Below are positions 63,613 to 63,735 of a DNA stretch of 63,735 nt, one piece after another (position 1 is the first letter of the stretch; the number at the start of each line of letters is the position of its first letter). A program made the translations under genes and the position numbers. Source of the stretch: an uncultured Prevotellaceae bacterium. GTDB taxonomy: Bacteria > Bacteroidota > Bacteroidia > Bacteroidales > Muribaculaceae. A model generated the notes under the pieces. The model ran no database searches, was not told where the DNA came from, and worked only from the letters and a program-made list of their open reading frames with translations. The DNA lies in contig CAMVPC010000020.1 in the NCBI GenBank assembly GCA_947169265.1, positions 1-63,735 on the forward strand, in the 5' to 3' direction.

Positions 63613-63662
63613 AGTGTCCGATAAAAAATTTGAGCGGCAAAAAAAATAGGGCTGAACCAGAT

Positions 63663-63693
63663 TTTGTGGTTTCAGCCCTATTGATTTACTTTG
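63663..63693 (+). promoter_or_regulatory. Promoter of the IS transposase
   Basis: TTTG (63663-63666), a 19-nt spacer and TTACTTTG (63686-63693), one mismatch, ending 26 nt before the ATG at 63720. It overlaps the right arm of the hairpin. Confidence 0.55.
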
Positions 63694-63719
63694 TTGCGAC
63701 CAAACAAACATTTCAATCA

Positions 63720-63735
63720 ATGGGCAAAAGTAGTA
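63720..63735 (+). CDS. IS4-family transposase, first five codons only
   Basis: ATGGGCAAAAGTAGT (MGKSS) starts at 63720 and runs off the window. The start fits DUF4372-type IS4 transposases. Identity depends on sequence outside the window. Confidence 0.45.

Larger units (their letters stand above)
63613..63735 (+). mobile_element. Left end of an IS4-family (DUF4372-type) insertion sequence, cut by the window edge
   Basis: Starts about AGTGTCCGATAAAA (probable terminal repeat). A 12-bp-stem hairpin follows (AATAGGGCTGAA at 63645, TTCAGCCCTATT at 63671), then a promoter (63663-63693) and an ORF start at 63720. The arrangement and the ORF start MGKSS match what I recall of Bacteroidales IS4/DUF4372 elements; this is from memory, not a search. 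Confidence 0.55.

Noticed and set aside
63547-63690. Minus-strand frame of about 43 codons through the IS left end
   Set aside because: It reads through both arms of the hairpin and the terminal repeat and resembles no protein; the IS ORF start on the plus strand explains the region.

Overview
The window is a chromosomal segment of a Bacteroidales bacterium of moderate to high GC. Muribaculaceae (S24-7) or a close relative of Prevotella/Bacteroides is the best guess. The grounds are the Bacteroidota promoter signature (TTTG, 19-20 nt, TAnnTTTG) upstream of many genes, near absence of Shine-Dalgarno sequences, PorT-type barrels, BspA-type LRR proteins, Big_2 and dockerin-like domains, DUF1460 and DUF3244-like proteins, and the T9SS-like C-terminal tails. 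No 16S gene is present, so genus is inference.

Layout. 1-2.7 kb: tRNA-Pro(TGG), a type IIA topoisomerase B subunit (parE-like) and coaD. 2.8-7.6 kb: a minus-strand reductase cluster (NTF2-like protein, aldo/keto reductase, YqhD-like alcohol dehydrogenase, a frameshifted SDR, flavodoxin, AraC regulator) whose core resembles the E. coli yqhC-yqhD-dkgA aldehyde-detoxification set. 7.6-10.3 kb: an ABC-type ATPase fused to a DUF4435/Toprim-like domain (PARIS-like architecture) and a GT2 glycosyltransferase. 10.4-13.2 kb: ispD-recG. 13.2-22.4 kb: envelope genes (four-helix membrane protein, PorT-like barrel, ApbE, a secreted protein of unknown function, an 1860-residue alpha-2-macroglobulin-like protein). 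22.6-25.3 kb: a GlmU-like protein, then a REP-associated Y1 transposase with a C-terminal Rossmann-like domain and a pair of inverted REP palindromes. 25.3-31.5 kb: a 1813-residue starch-binding-like surface protein and solitary rfbC.

31.6-50.4 kb is the fused str-S10-spc-alpha ribosomal superoperon: rpsL-rpsG-fusA-rpsJ-rplC-rplD-rplW-rplB-rpsS-rplV-rpsC-rplP-rpmC-rpsQ-rplN-rplX-rplE-rpsN-rpsH-rplF-rplR-rpsE-rpmD-rplO-secY-map-infA-rpmJ-rpsM-rpsK-rpsD-rpoA-rplQ. It has a strong promoter in front and a 12-bp-stem hairpin at the end. rpmD and rpmJ are present although very short.

50.4-59.4 kb is an accessory surface-protein region: a DUF1460 protein, a DUF3244-like protein, four tandem small lipoproteins that share a nearly identical signal-peptide cassette but have different AT-rich mature parts, a decayed gene, a BspA-like LRR/Big_2/dockerin-like protein, and a Big_2 protein with the same C-terminal tail as the starch-binding-like giant. 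59.4-63.4 kb holds two small envelope genes and a four-subunit 2-oxoacid:ferredoxin oxidoreductase operon. The window ends inside what looks like the left end of an IS4-family (DUF4372-type) insertion sequence.

Most likely to be new: the ATPase-DUF4435 fusion, the signal-cassette lipoprotein array, the REP/transposase-Rossmann unit, interlocked divergent promoters at 14.6 kb, and an isolated canonical Shine-Dalgarno in front of rplW.
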